Below, one piece after another: positions 8,445 to 16,367 of a DNA stretch of 48,039 nucleotides. This DNA comes from Nocardia cerradoensis NBRC 101014 (lineage in GTDB: Bacteria > Actinomycetota > Actinomycetes > Mycobacteriales > Mycobacteriaceae). Under the pieces are notes generated by a model. That model had not been told where the DNA came from. It was given only the letters and a program-made list of their open reading frames with translations, and did not search any database. The stretch spans positions 1 to 48,039 of the forward strand of contig NZ_BAFW01000098.1 of the NCBI RefSeq assembly GCF_000308535.1. The letters run 5' to 3'. How positions within the stretch are numbered: the first letter of the stretch is position 1; each line of letters starts with the position of its first letter. Both the position numbers and the translations under genes were made by a program.

Positions 8445-9200
8445 TCAGCCGGCGCGATGCAGCCCGAACCCGGTCGTGTGGTGGCCCAGACCGTCACGCA
8501 GTCGCAGGCTGCGGTCGTAGTCGCCGCCGGCCTGGGTGCGGTAGGGAATCGGTTCGATCGTGTCGATCCGGCTCAGCCGTTCGCGCAGGTCGGCGGCGAT
8601 ATCCGCGAAGCGGTCGGAGTCGACCCGGATGCTGCCGTGGACCAGGAACGGCGGCAGCACATCCATGCCGGGGTAGTAGAGGATGCCGTGGTGGATGGGA
8701 AAGAGCAGGTCGTCGATGTGGCCGTTGATGCCGCGCTCGGAATAGGCCGGCTCGCGTCCGCCGATGGATACCACCAGCATGGCTCGACGCCCGCTCAACG
8801 CGCCCGCGCCGTATCGGGGCAGCGCCGTGCTGCCCGAACCGTAGGCGAAGCCGTTGGTGAACACCCGGTCCACCCAGCCCTTGAGGATGGCCGGCATCGA
8901 GTACCACCACAGCGGAAAGTGCATCAGCACCACCTCTGCCCAGCGCAGTTTGTCCTGCTCGGCCGTGATATCGGCGGTCAGCGTGCCGTTGCTGTACGCC
9001 TCGCCGGAGGCCTGCATGAAGGTGCCCGCACCTGTCTCGCCGAAATCGGCGGCGTCGGCCTGCGCCTTCCACCCCATCGCATACAGATCACTGACCACCA
9101 CGTCGTGACCGCTCTCGCGGAGATGGTGCACCGCAACATCTTTGAGAGCTCCGGTGAGCGAATCGGGTTCGGGATGCGCGTACACGATCAGAATTCGCAT
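8445..9200 (-). CDS. NAD(P)H-dependent oxidoreductase, flavodoxin fold (NQO1/KefF-like)
   Basis: A 251-residue protein. It starts MRILIVYAHPEPDSL, the classic N-terminus of the NAD(P)H dehydrogenase (quinone) flavodoxin-like family, with the phosphate-binding loop at residues 8-15. Further family marks are VVLMHFPLWWYSMPAILKGW (about 100-120) and MLVVSIGG (about 150). FMN or FAD-dependent two-electron reduction of quinones is expected. The frame stays open upstream to 9299, but the ATG at 9200 gives the canonical start. It stands alone, with a terminator upstream that separates it from glcB. Confidence 0.88.
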   Translation of the reverse strand: MRILIVYAHPEPDSLTGALKDVAVHHLRESGHDVVVSDLYAMGWKAQADAADFGETGAGTFMQASGEAYSNGTLTADITAEQDKLRWAEVVLMHFPLWWYSMPAILKGWVDRVFTNGFAYGSGSTALPRYGAGALSGRRAMLVVSIGGREPAYSERGINGHIDDLLFPIHHGILYYPGMDVLPPFLVHGSIRVDSDRFADIAADLRERLSRIDTIEPIPYRTQAGGDYDRSLRLRDGLGHHTTGFGLHRAG

Positions 9201-9294
9201 ATGTGCCGACAACGGCTCGATACAGCCACACATTCCCGAGCCGGAGCGCTCGGCGGCGAGGACCGGCCTCGACACGTCGCGATCCCGGAGACGG

Positions 9295-9329
9295 CGCAAC
9301 CCCGGTCGCCGACGACGACCGGGGTTGCG
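9295..9329 (-). terminator. Terminator hairpin downstream of glcB
   Basis: CGCAACCCCGGTCG (9295-9308) and CGACCGGGGTTGCG (9316-9329) form a perfect 14-bp stem with a 7-nt loop, 45 bp after the glcB stop and before the next gene. There is no marked U-tract, as is common in actinobacteria. Confidence 0.8.
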
Positions 9330-9373
9330 ATGCCGGGCGAGTTAGCCGCGACAGAGTCGCGGCGAGTCTCGGA

Positions 9374-11557
9374 TCAGCCCTTCGCGGCGAGCGCCTTCGC
9401 CTCACGGCGGCGGCGGTGCAGGATCGGCTCGGTGTAGCCGTTGGGCTGGCGGGTGCCTTCGAGGATCAGTTCCTTGGCGGCCTGGAAGGCGATGCTGCCG
9501 GAGAAGTCGGGAGCCATCGGCTTGTAGGCCGGGTCGCCGGCGTTCTGCCGGTCGACGACGGGCGCCATCCGCTCCAGGCTCTCGACGATCTGCTGCTCGG
9601 TGACGATGCCGTGGCGCAGCCAGTTCGCCATCAGCTGGCTCGAAATACGCAGGGTCGCACGGTCTTCCATCAGCGCGACATCGTTGATGTCGGGCACCTT
9701 GGAGCAGCCGACGCCGTGGTCGATCCAGCGGACCACGTAGCCCAGGATGGACTGCGAGTTGTTGTCCAGCTCGTTGCGGATCTCCTCGGCCGACCAGTTG
9801 GTGTCGGTGGCGAGGGGGATCTCCAGGATCTGGTCGACGGTGGCGCGGGGGCCGCCCTTGGCGATCTCGGCCTGCCGCTTGAACACGTCCACCAGGTGGT
9901 AGTGGGTGGCGTGCAGGGTGGCGGCGGTCGGGGAGGGCACCCACGCGGTGGTGGCGCCGGCGCGCGGGTGGCCGATCTTCTGCTCGAGCATGTCGTGCAT
10001 CAGATCCGGCATGGCCCACATGCCCTTACCGATCTGCGCCTTGTGCGGCAGTCCGTCGGCCAGGCCGTTGTCGACGTTCCAGTCCTCGTAGGCGAGGATC
10101 CACTGCTGCTTCTTCATCTCGGCCTTGCGGATCATCGCGCCGGCCTCCATGGAGGTGTGGATCTCGTCGCCGGTGCGGTCCAGGAAGCCGGTGTTGATGA
10201 AGACCACGCGGTCCTTCGCGGCCGCGATGCAGGCCGCGAGGTTGACCGTGGTGCGGCGCTCCTCGTCCATGATGCCGACCTTGAGGGTGTTGCGGGCCAG
10301 GCCCAGCACATCCTCGACACGGCTGAACAGCTCGTTGGCGAAGGCGACCTCGTCGGGGCCGTGCATCTTCGGCTTCACGATGTAGACCGAGCCGGTGCGC
10401 GAGTTGCTGACCCTGGCGTTGCCGTTGAGCGAGTGCACCGCGATCAGCGAGGTGATCAGGCCGTCGAGGATGCCCTCGGGCACCTCGTTGCCCTCGGCGT
10501 CGAGGATCGCGTCGGAGGTCATCAGGTGGCCCACGTTGCGCACGAACAGCAGCGAACGGCCGTGCAGCGTCACGTCGTTGCCGTCGAGGCCGGTGTAGAC
10601 GCGGTCCGGGTTCATGGTGCGGGTGAAGGTCTTGCCGCCCTTGCTGACCTCTTCGGCCAGATCACCCTTCATCAGGCCCAGCCAGTTGTGGTAGCAGAGC
10701 ACCTTGTCCTCGGCGTCGACCGCGGCGACCGAGTCCTCGAAGTCCATGATGGTGGTGACCGCGGACTCGAGGACGACGTCCTTGACGCCGGCGTCGTCGG
10801 TCTTGCCGATCGGCGATTCCGGGTCGATCTGGATGTCGATGTGCAAACCGTTGTGGCGCAGCAGGATCGAGCTCGGCGCGGACGGATCGCCCAGGTAGCC
10901 CACCAGAGCCGAGGAATCGGCCAAGCCGATGTCGGTGCCGTCCTCGAGGGTGACCTCGAGTTCACCGTCGACGATCTTGTAGGCCTTGGAGCCGACGTGC
11001 GAACCGGTGATCAGCGGGACGGCGTCATCGAGGAAGTTGCGCGCCCACTCGATGACCTTGTCACCGCGGACCTTGTTGTAGCCGGTGCCCTTCTCCGCGC
11101 CGTTGGCCTCGGAGATGGCGTCGGTGCCGTAGAGCGCGTCGTAGAGCGAGCCCCAGCGCGCGTTGGCGGCGTTGATGGCGAAACGCGCGTTGCTCACGGG
11201 CACGACCAGCTGCGGGCCGGCGGTGGTGGCGATCTCGTCGTCGACGTTCTGGGTGTCGATCGTGAAGGGGGCGGGCTGCTCGCGCAGGTAGCCGATCTCG
11301 GTGAGGAACCGCTTGTATGCGGCCTTGTCGTAGCCGGCGCCGGGGTTCTCGGCGTGCCAGGCGTCCAACTTGCCCTGGATCTCGTCGCGTTCGGCCAGCA
11401 GGGCGCGGTTGCGGGGAGCGAGATCGTTGATGACACTCTCCGCACCGGTCCAGAACGCGGCGGAATCTACGCCGGAGCCGGGGAGCGCCTCGTTCTCCAC
11501 GAAGTCGTGAAGAACCTTGGCCACCTGGAGCCCGCCGACCTGAATCCGCTCTGTCAT
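9374..11557 (-). CDS. glcB: Malate synthase G
   Basis: A 727-residue protein, the size of the G isoform (M. tuberculosis GlcB, 741). It condenses glyoxylate with acetyl-CoA to give malate in the glyoxylate shunt. The N-terminal [20 protein letters not shown], the [13 protein letters not shown] segment (about residue 271), the [10 protein letters not shown] and GIMDEERRT segments of the barrel, and the C-terminal plug with [15 protein letters not shown] end all fit. The ATG at 11557 is the only sensible start. It follows the Rv1836c-like gene as in mycobacteria, with a three-gene insertion in between. A perfect palindrome 51 bp upstream may be an operator. Confidence 0.97.
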   Translation of the reverse strand: MTERIQVGGLQVAKVLHDFVENEALPGSGVDSAAFWTGAESVINDLAPRNRALLAERDEIQGKLDAWHAENPGAGYDKAAYKRFLTEIGYLREQPAPFTIDTQNVDDEIATTAGPQLVVPVSNARFAINAANARWGSLYDALYGTDAISEANGAEKGTGYNKVRGDKVIEWARNFLDDAVPLITGSHVGSKAYKIVDGELEVTLEDGTDIGLADSSALVGYLGDPSAPSSILLRHNGLHIDIQIDPESPIGKTDDAGVKDVVLESAVTTIMDFEDSVAAVDAEDKVLCYHNWLGLMKGDLAEEVSKGGKTFTRTMNPDRVYTGLDGNDVTLHGRSLLFVRNVGHLMTSDAILDAEGNEVPEGILDGLITSLIAVHSLNGNARVSNSRTGSVYIVKPKMHGPDEVAFANELFSRVEDVLGLARNTLKVGIMDEERRTTVNLAACIAAAKDRVVFINTGFLDRTGDEIHTSMEAGAMIRKAEMKKQQWILAYEDWNVDNGLADGLPHKAQIGKGMWAMPDLMHDMLEQKIGHPRAGATTAWVPSPTAATLHATHYHLVDVFKRQAEIAKGGPRATVDQILEIPLATDTNWSAEEIRNELDNNSQSILGYVVRWIDHGVGCSKVPDINDVALMEDRATLRISSQLMANWLRHGIVTEQQIVESLERMAPVVDRQNAGDPAYKPMAPDFSGSIAFQAAKELILEGTRQPNGYTEPILHRRRREAKALAAKG

Positions 11558-11607
11558 CTACTGCCTCATTTCGAGAAAGCCGGATGGAAAAAGTACGCCT
11601 GTCATGT

Positions 11608-11619
11608 TACCCATGGGTA
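11608..11619. promoter_or_regulatory. Perfect 12-bp palindrome upstream of glcB
   Basis: TACCCATGGGTA lies 51-62 bp upstream of the glcB start, where an operator would overlap the promoter. It does not match the GlxR/CRP consensus that I know for glyoxylate-shunt genes. The regulator is unknown. Confidence 0.35.
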
Positions 11620-11780
11620 GTTGCGCGGTCGCGGTCGGCATCGATTGAGCAGGGCCGATTGTATCGTGGGCCACAACTGCGGTCGGATGCCCCGGGTCGT
11701 CTCCGGCCCGGAAGTTCGGCAGTGCCGCGAGGCGTCGACGACCGGCGATCCGGGATGTCGGCAGCTGTGCAGCGGGTTCG

Positions 11781-12485
11781 TCACACTGCGGGGAGCGTCC
11801 AGACCAGCGCCATGCTGAACGGATGTCCGAGCAGATCCTTCCATTTCGGCTTGGCCGCGAGCCAGGCCTCCTCGACCAACGCCTCGGCGGCCTCCTCCAG
11901 CCGCCAGCCCGCGTCGTTCCCGGCGGTGACATGCTCGCTGAACATGTGCAGGTGGGTTTCGATCGCCAGCGGTTCACCCGACTCGCCGGTGTAGTGGGTG
12001 GGCATTCCGGTCACCATGAGGAACTGAGGGTGGTAGCTGACCAGGACGAAGGCGCCGCCGGGCGCTGCCAGCCGCCGGGCTTCGGCGTAGAGCGGGGTGA
12101 GGTCGGGGAGGTGCTCATCGATGAGGGAGCAGATCACCAGATCGTAAGTGCCGCCGGGCAATCCGCTGTCACGCACGTCGGCATGGGTGAGTGTGGTGTG
12201 TGCCCCGCGGTCGCGTGCCACGCTGAGCATCCCCTCGCTCAGATCCACCCCATCGATGTGCGCGACTCCCCGCCCACGCAACCAGTGGCCGGTGCGGCCG
12301 CTACCGCAGCCCAGGTCGGCCGCGCGGCGCACGCGCTCCCAGTTCGGTCGGCGCAGCCGGTTCAGCAGTGCCAGATCCATGTCGTCCATGACGGTCTGGT
12401 CATAGGTCGGGGCCCATCCGTCGTATCCGGTGGCGACGTCGACGGTGCGGTAGTGACGGCGATCGAAATCCGCGAAGGTCGGCAT
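11781..12485 (-). CDS. Class I SAM-dependent methyltransferase
   Basis: A 234-residue protein with the Rossmann-like methyltransferase fold. Motif I is ADLGCGSGRTGHWL (about residue 50), the acidic end of strand 2 is IDGVDLSEGML, motif II is in GTYDLVICSLIDEHL, and motif III is LAAPGGAFVLVSYHP. The substrate is not predictable; the N-terminal GYDGWAPTYD stretch is typical of small-molecule methyltransferases of the UbiE/SmtA type. The ATG at 12485 gives the conserved N-terminus; the longer open frame upstream has no homologous content. Confidence 0.87.
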   Translation of the reverse strand: MPTFADFDRRHYRTVDVATGYDGWAPTYDQTVMDDMDLALLNRLRRPNWERVRRAADLGCGSGRTGHWLRGRGVAHIDGVDLSEGMLSVARDRGAHTTLTHADVRDSGLPGGTYDLVICSLIDEHLPDLTPLYAEARRLAAPGGAFVLVSYHPQFLMVTGMPTHYTGESGEPLAIETHLHMFSEHVTAGNDAGWRLEEAAEALVEEAWLAAKPKWKDLLGHPFSMALVWTLPAV

Positions 12486-12871
12486 AACGCCAGTATTGTC
12501 CCTGCCGCAAACGCTTTTTCGGCCTGGTTCCCGCCCCGCCATTGGGCCTGACGCTGAGTTGGGCCGAGCGCTTGGAGAGAAGGTGTCTTGTGCCCTCTGA
12601 CGTAGTGCGGCTGAGCGCGTCATGCTCTCGCCCGCGGGGGCCGGTGATCGCCCCGCTCCGGGCACGACTCGAGAAAGCCGCCGGACTTCCCAGGTCGGAC
12701 GCCGGTCATCGAAGCCAGGTGACGTGCAACGTCCGGCTCGCGGTACCGACCGACGGCTCTGACATGCCGTCTGCTCACTGACAATTCCGTGCGGCCTCGC
12801 ATTCCGGAGCAGTGCGCGAAGCGACGCACAAGAAACCGATGCCAACCGGCCGGTTCGCGAGTGCGGGGCGA
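12486..12871. other. Gap of 386 bases without a supported gene
   Basis: Short open frames exist on both strands but show no conserved motif or good ribosome site. The one structured element is the 12-bp palindrome AACCGGCCGGTT at 12844-12855, just beyond the stop of the membrane-protein gene, possibly a weak terminator. The minus-strand promoter of the methyltransferase presumably lies near 12490-12560. Confidence 0.5.
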
Positions 12872-13963
12872 TCACGCCGTCGGGGCGAGCTGCGTGGGTG
12901 CGGCGTCGTGCGCCTGCTCGGGAAGGTGGCGGGTGCGCCGGGGCAGAGTCGCCAGCAATAGTCCACCCACAGTCCAGCAGCTCAGCACCGCAAGCGCAGC
13001 TGCCGAGCCGGAGCCGCCGAAATAGGCGGTCGAGCGTAGCGCGGTGGCCGCCGCACCGGGTGGGAGCAGGGTCCCGAGAGTGCCCCAGCCGGTCGGCAGC
13101 AGTTCCGGCGCGGACATGGCGCCGGAGAGTGGAATGCCCAGTGCGACAAAGGTTGCCGCACCCACCCCGATTCCGGCGAGGCCGATCGCGGCACGCAGGC
13201 CGAGTAGTGTCAGGGCGGTCGCGCCGATCGCCAGGGCCACCACTCCCGCGTTGGCGAGGTAGTTCCCGGTCAGCACGTCGAGCCAGGTTTGCAGGACGGC
13301 GGTGACCGCGAATCCGGCGATGAGTGCGACGGCGACGGCCGCGCCGATCCGGGTGGCGCGGCCCAATGTCAGCAGTGAAAGGGCGGCGCCGGTCAGCAGG
13401 CCGCCGATGACCATCGGAACCAGGGTGAGGCCGAAGACCGCGCCGTGTGGGTCGGCGGCCGGTGTTGGGACCACGTCGGTGATTACCGGCGTCGGCGAAA
13501 GCTGTTGCGGCGTAGGGGTGGTGGGGGCGGGTTGGCCCGCGGCAGGACTGCTGGACTGTGGTGACTGCCCGGAAATCGTCTGCGGCGCAGGAGGTTGCAT
13601 CCGTTGGCTCATGCTCCGGGCCGCCTCGCTCAGAGCCTGCGCGACGGCCGGACCCGCCGCGGAGGCGGTCAGCACCTCCGGCCCGTTCGCACCGACCACG
13701 ATGGCGCCGTAGATATCGCGATCCTCGATGGCCCGGACGGCGGCGGAGCGATCGGGATACGTCGTGGTGTCGATCGCGGACTCGCCGAGGGCGCCGAGCC
13801 CCTGGCGTACCTGTTCGACGGCAGGGGCCGGGCCGGCCACGCCGACCGGAAGGTGGCGTGGGGCGAGGTTGCTGGTCGGCCAGGCGAACGCCGTGACCAG
13901 CACGGTGATCAGGGCGGACAGGGCCAGAACCGGTCCGAGAACGGTGGCGGGCGACGGTCGCAT
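12872..13963 (-). CDS. Membrane protein, YhgE/Pip or ABC-2 permease-like
   Basis: A protein of about 363 residues. It has one N-terminal membrane helix (about 8-27), an extracytoplasmic part (about 28-180) with a YhgE-like fold region (LPVGVAGPAPAVEQV, RAIEDRDIYGAIVV), a Pro/Gln/Ser-rich linker (about 120-165), then five or six membrane helices to the C-terminus. Architecture and sequence resemble the DUF3533/YhgE-Pip group, often found beside TetR regulators and linked to export or resistance. The ATG at 13963 is preferred to one at 14032 because the latter would place the coding start inside the operator region. It is divergent from a TetR gene with operator copies between them, so it is probably repressed by it. 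Confidence 0.75.
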   Translation of the reverse strand: MRPSPATVLGPVLALSALITVLVTAFAWPTSNLAPRHLPVGVAGPAPAVEQVRQGLGALGESAIDTTTYPDRSAAVRAIEDRDIYGAIVVGANGPEVLTASAAGPAVAQALSEAARSMSQRMQPPAPQTISGQSPQSSSPAAGQPAPTTPTPQQLSPTPVITDVVPTPAADPHGAVFGLTLVPMVIGGLLTGAALSLLTLGRATRIGAAVAVALIAGFAVTAVLQTWLDVLTGNYLANAGVVALAIGATALTLLGLRAAIGLAGIGVGAATFVALGIPLSGAMSAPELLPTGWGTLGTLLPPGAAATALRSTAYFGGSGSAAALAVLSCWTVGGLLLATLPRRTRHLPEQAHDAAPTQLAPTA

Positions 13964-13978
13964 CGCAACTCCAAAGAG

Positions 13979-14046
13979 AAGGAACGTTCTTTTTGTGGTT
14001 CGAGCATGCGCCCGCCGCGGCGAGATTGTCAAGAACGAACGTTCTT
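13979..14046. promoter_or_regulatory. TetR operator pair between divergent genes
   Basis: A perfect 16-bp palindrome AAGAACGAACGTTCTT is at 14031-14046, 15 bp before the tetR start. A second, imperfect copy (AAGGAACGTTCTTTTT, from 13979) lies 16 bp upstream of the membrane-protein start. One site thus covers each of the two divergent starts, the usual layout for a TetR repressor controlling itself and its target. Confidence 0.8.
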
Positions 14047-14060
14047 TTTATGATGCGGTG

Positions 14061-14657
14061 ATGCCGCGACTGACCGAAGAGCGTCGTAACGCCCGGCGCG
14101 ACCAGCTCATCGCCGCCGCCGTGCGGTGTGTGGCCCGAGAGGGATTCCACAAGACGACGATGTCCGCGGTCATCGCGGAATCGGGGATGTCGGCGGGGGC
14201 GGTCTACGGCTACTTCGCGTCCAAGAACGACATCATCCGCGCTATCGCCGATTCCGTGCTCGGCCGGATGACCGCCAATCTGGCGCGGCTCACCGAGGGG
14301 GAAGTGCCGGCGGCGCCGATCGACGCACTGGAGTCGGTTCTCGGGCAGATTGCGGATCTCGCCCGCGACGGCGATATTCCGCGCGTCGCGGTGCAGGCGT
14401 GGGCGGAGGCGGGGCGGGACGAGGCGGTCGCCGCAATCGTCCGCGAACGGCTGACGCAAGTCCGGGCCGCTTGGCGGGAGCTGCTGCTGCGCGCCCGCGA
14501 GGCCGGATTGCTCTCCGCGACAAGCGATATCGATGCGCTGGCCCAAGTCATGCTAGGCGCGATGATGGGGTTCCTGCAGCAGTACCTGCTCATGGGCGAT
14601 GTCCGCCCGGATTCCTACGCTGCCGCCTACCGGAGTCTGGCAGGCGCTCGGGAGTAG
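14061..14657 (+). CDS. TetR-family transcriptional regulator
   Basis: A 198-residue repressor. The N-terminal TetR helix-turn-helix covers about 8-55: RRDQLIAAAVRCVAREGFHKTT, then SAGAVYGYFASKNDIIRAI. The C-terminal ligand-binding part is helical (about 75-190) with LGAMMGFLQQYLLMGD near the end. The ATG at 14061 is chosen; the open frame upstream runs through the operators and the opposing gene. It probably represses the divergent membrane-protein gene through the AAGAACG..CGTTCTT sites. Confidence 0.92.
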   Translation: MPRLTEERRNARRDQLIAAAVRCVAREGFHKTTMSAVIAESGMSAGAVYGYFASKNDIIRAIADSVLGRMTANLARLTEGEVPAAPIDALESVLGQIADLARDGDIPRVAVQAWAEAGRDEAVAAIVRERLTQVRAAWRELLLRAREAGLLSATSDIDALAQVMLGAMMGFLQQYLLMGDVRPDSYAAAYRSLAGARE

Positions 14658-14690
14658 GCGAACAATCGCGGGATTCGGCGCGGAAACGGC

Positions 14691-14706
14691 GCCGCGAGCT
14701 CGCGGC
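14691..14706. terminator. Hairpin between convergent genes
   Basis: GCCGCGAGCTCGCGGC is a perfect 6-bp stem with an AGCT loop, lying 34 bp after the tetR stop and 59 bp after the stop of the opposing thioesterase-like gene. It is a candidate two-way terminator. Confidence 0.45.
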
Positions 14707-14764
14707 ACGCCATCGACGAGATGTGGGATGCGCTGTGCCGCATCCTGACCGGGGTGCGAGAACC

Positions 14765-15478
14765 CTATCGCCGAGGCTCGATCCACAATGCTTCGGCCAG
14801 CACGCGCAGATCGCCCTTCGGCGTGGAAATGGCCACGCCGACAGTGTGTTTGCGCCCCGATGCGGCGATCGGCCAGGACCATACGAGGTACTTCTCCCCG
14901 GCACGGACCGGCCCGATGCGACGGGTGGTGAGGGCGGCCGTGAGGCCCCCGGGCGACATTCCGGACAGTTCGATGGCTGCCCAGCCGCCGGGGCAGTCCA
15001 CGGCCGACCAGATGTTCTCGGTGGTGAGATGTCCGCCGGGCCCGGCCAATTCGGCATCGGGAACCCAGGCGGCCGCGACGAGGTCCTGGTCGCGCAGTCG
15101 CCACGGATACAGCCGCAAGCCCCGGCCCGGCGCATTCGTGGTGCCGCAGCCGTAGCAGTCGGGAATGGCACGGCCCGCGGCGAACGAATCCTGTGACGCG
15201 TCGACCGCTTCCTCCCATGTCGGTGGCGGCGTCACGGCCAATTCCACCGAACCCGGACTCGCCTCGGCGAGGACCGTGCTGTCGGAATCGGTGAGCACAC
15301 TGCCCGATTCGGTATCGGTGATCTGCACCGGCGTCCGCACCGGAACACCGCGCCGGAAGTCGACGCGCACCTCACCGCCGACACGATCGGCGAGCATGCC
15401 CGCCACGTAGCCGCCGAACGCCAGATCCGGATAACCGTGGATATGCGTGGGAATGGTGATCGCCGTACCGACAGTCAT
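14765..15478 (-). CDS. Hotdog-fold thioesterase-like protein
   Basis: A protein of about 237 residues. It begins TIPTHIHGYPDLAFGGYVAGMLAD, like the first hotdog of acyl-CoA thioesterases, continues through VRVDFRRGVPVRTPVQI, and has a CYGCGTTNAPGRGLRL segment (about residue 107) typical of PaaI/YbgC-like relatives with two hotdog units. The ATG at 15478 is preferred to the start at 15532. The substrate is unknown; an acyl-CoA is likely. It is not linked in an operon with its neighbours. The 241 bases upstream (15479-15719) hold no gene I can support. Confidence 0.65.
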   Translation of the reverse strand: MTVGTAITIPTHIHGYPDLAFGGYVAGMLADRVGGEVRVDFRRGVPVRTPVQITDTESGSVLTDSDSTVLAEASPGSVELAVTPPPTWEEAVDASQDSFAAGRAIPDCYGCGTTNAPGRGLRLYPWRLRDQDLVAAAWVPDAELAGPGGHLTTENIWSAVDCPGGWAAIELSGMSPGGLTAALTTRRIGPVRAGEKYLVWSWPIAASGRKHTVGVAISTPKGDLRVLAEALWIEPRR

Positions 15479-15719
15479 TCGCGTCCGAACCTCTCGATTG
15501 TGTGCCGACCCACGGACCATAGCGGCACCCACCGACAGACATGTATCGGCCGGGTGATTCGCGCCGCCGGTGTGAATCGTGAGCCAGTCCGCACGGTCAG
15601 GCCCTCGAATTCGCGCCGACGTCGGACCGGGCCCACGCCGTCACGGACACCGGTTCCGTCCGTCCGGCAGCATCCTCCGACGAGCCGACCCACCCCGATC
15701 ACGACGTGGGGCCGGAGAA

Positions 15720-16367
15720 CTACTGCAGTGGTTGTGCCCCGCGCTGATTCAGCATCAGCGCGATCAATCCGGTCTCCTGACTCTGGGCGACGAGCATGGC
15801 CCGGGCCTGCTCCTTCACCGGACCGGAGGCGATCTGTTGATCGGCGGCGCGAGCCATCGCGATTCCGCCCTGGTGGTGGCGGTACATCAATTGCAGGAAC
15901 AGGATTTCCGCATCGCGCCCGCGAGCGGCGGAGAGACGATCCAGTTCGGCCATGGTCGCCATTCCCGGCATGCCGGGCGAGGCGGCAGTAGGCGTCGTGC
16001 TCATCGAATGATGATGAGCCGCAGTGGTATCCGGAGTCATCCAGGCCATCGGCCGGTCCGAGGTCGGAGCGGCGTTCGCCAGGCGCAGCCACCCGAGCAT
16101 CGTACCGATCTCCACCCGCTGTGACTGGTCGATCTGCTGCGCGAGCCGCGATACCTGCGGATCGACCCCGGGATCCAGACGCTGCACCATCTGGATCGCC
16201 TGCTGGTGATGAGCCGTCATATCCTGGGCGAAACCGATTTCGGTGGCGTCGAGAACCGGTGCGGCCGTGTGCTTCTCGGACAGGACGACCGGGCGCAGCG
16301 CGGCGCCGATCACCAGCAGGATCAACGCCGCCGCCGCATACGACCCCCAGCGTAGCCACCGCGACAT
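15720..16367 (-). CDS. DUF305 family membrane-anchored protein
   Basis: A 215-residue protein. It has an N-terminal signal anchor at about 8-26 and then a four-helix DUF305 domain with the two paired-histidine motifs TAHHQQAIQM (His53, His54) and MYRHHQGGIAMA (His164, His165). Between them is a His/Met-rich loop (about 109-140: HHH, several Met). DUF305 proteins are ferritin-like and frequently tied to copper; this His/Met loop supports extracytoplasmic metal binding (inference). The ATG immediately abuts the stop of the upstream LVIVD gene (TAGATG), so translation is coupled and the two proteins probably work together. Confidence 0.88.
   Translation of the reverse strand: MSRWLRWGSYAAAALILLVIGAALRPVVLSEKHTAAPVLDATEIGFAQDMTAHHQQAIQMVQRLDPGVDPQVSRLAQQIDQSQRVEIGTMLGWLRLANAAPTSDRPMAWMTPDTTAAHHHSMSTTPTAASPGMPGMATMAELDRLSAARGRDAEILFLQLMYRHHQGGIAMARAADQQIASGPVKEQARAMLVAQSQETGLIALMLNQRGAQPLQ

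Noticed and set aside
9203..11620. 805-codon open frame antisense to glcB
   Set aside because: Shadow of a highly conserved gene; composition untypical for protein.
12844..12855. AACCGGCCGGTT palindrome as an operator
   Set aside because: It lies downstream of the membrane-protein gene, not near a start; at most a weak terminator.
12486..14546. Upstream extension of the methyltransferase frame
   Set aside because: It runs across a gap, a membrane-protein gene and a tetR gene on another frame; the real protein starts at 12485.
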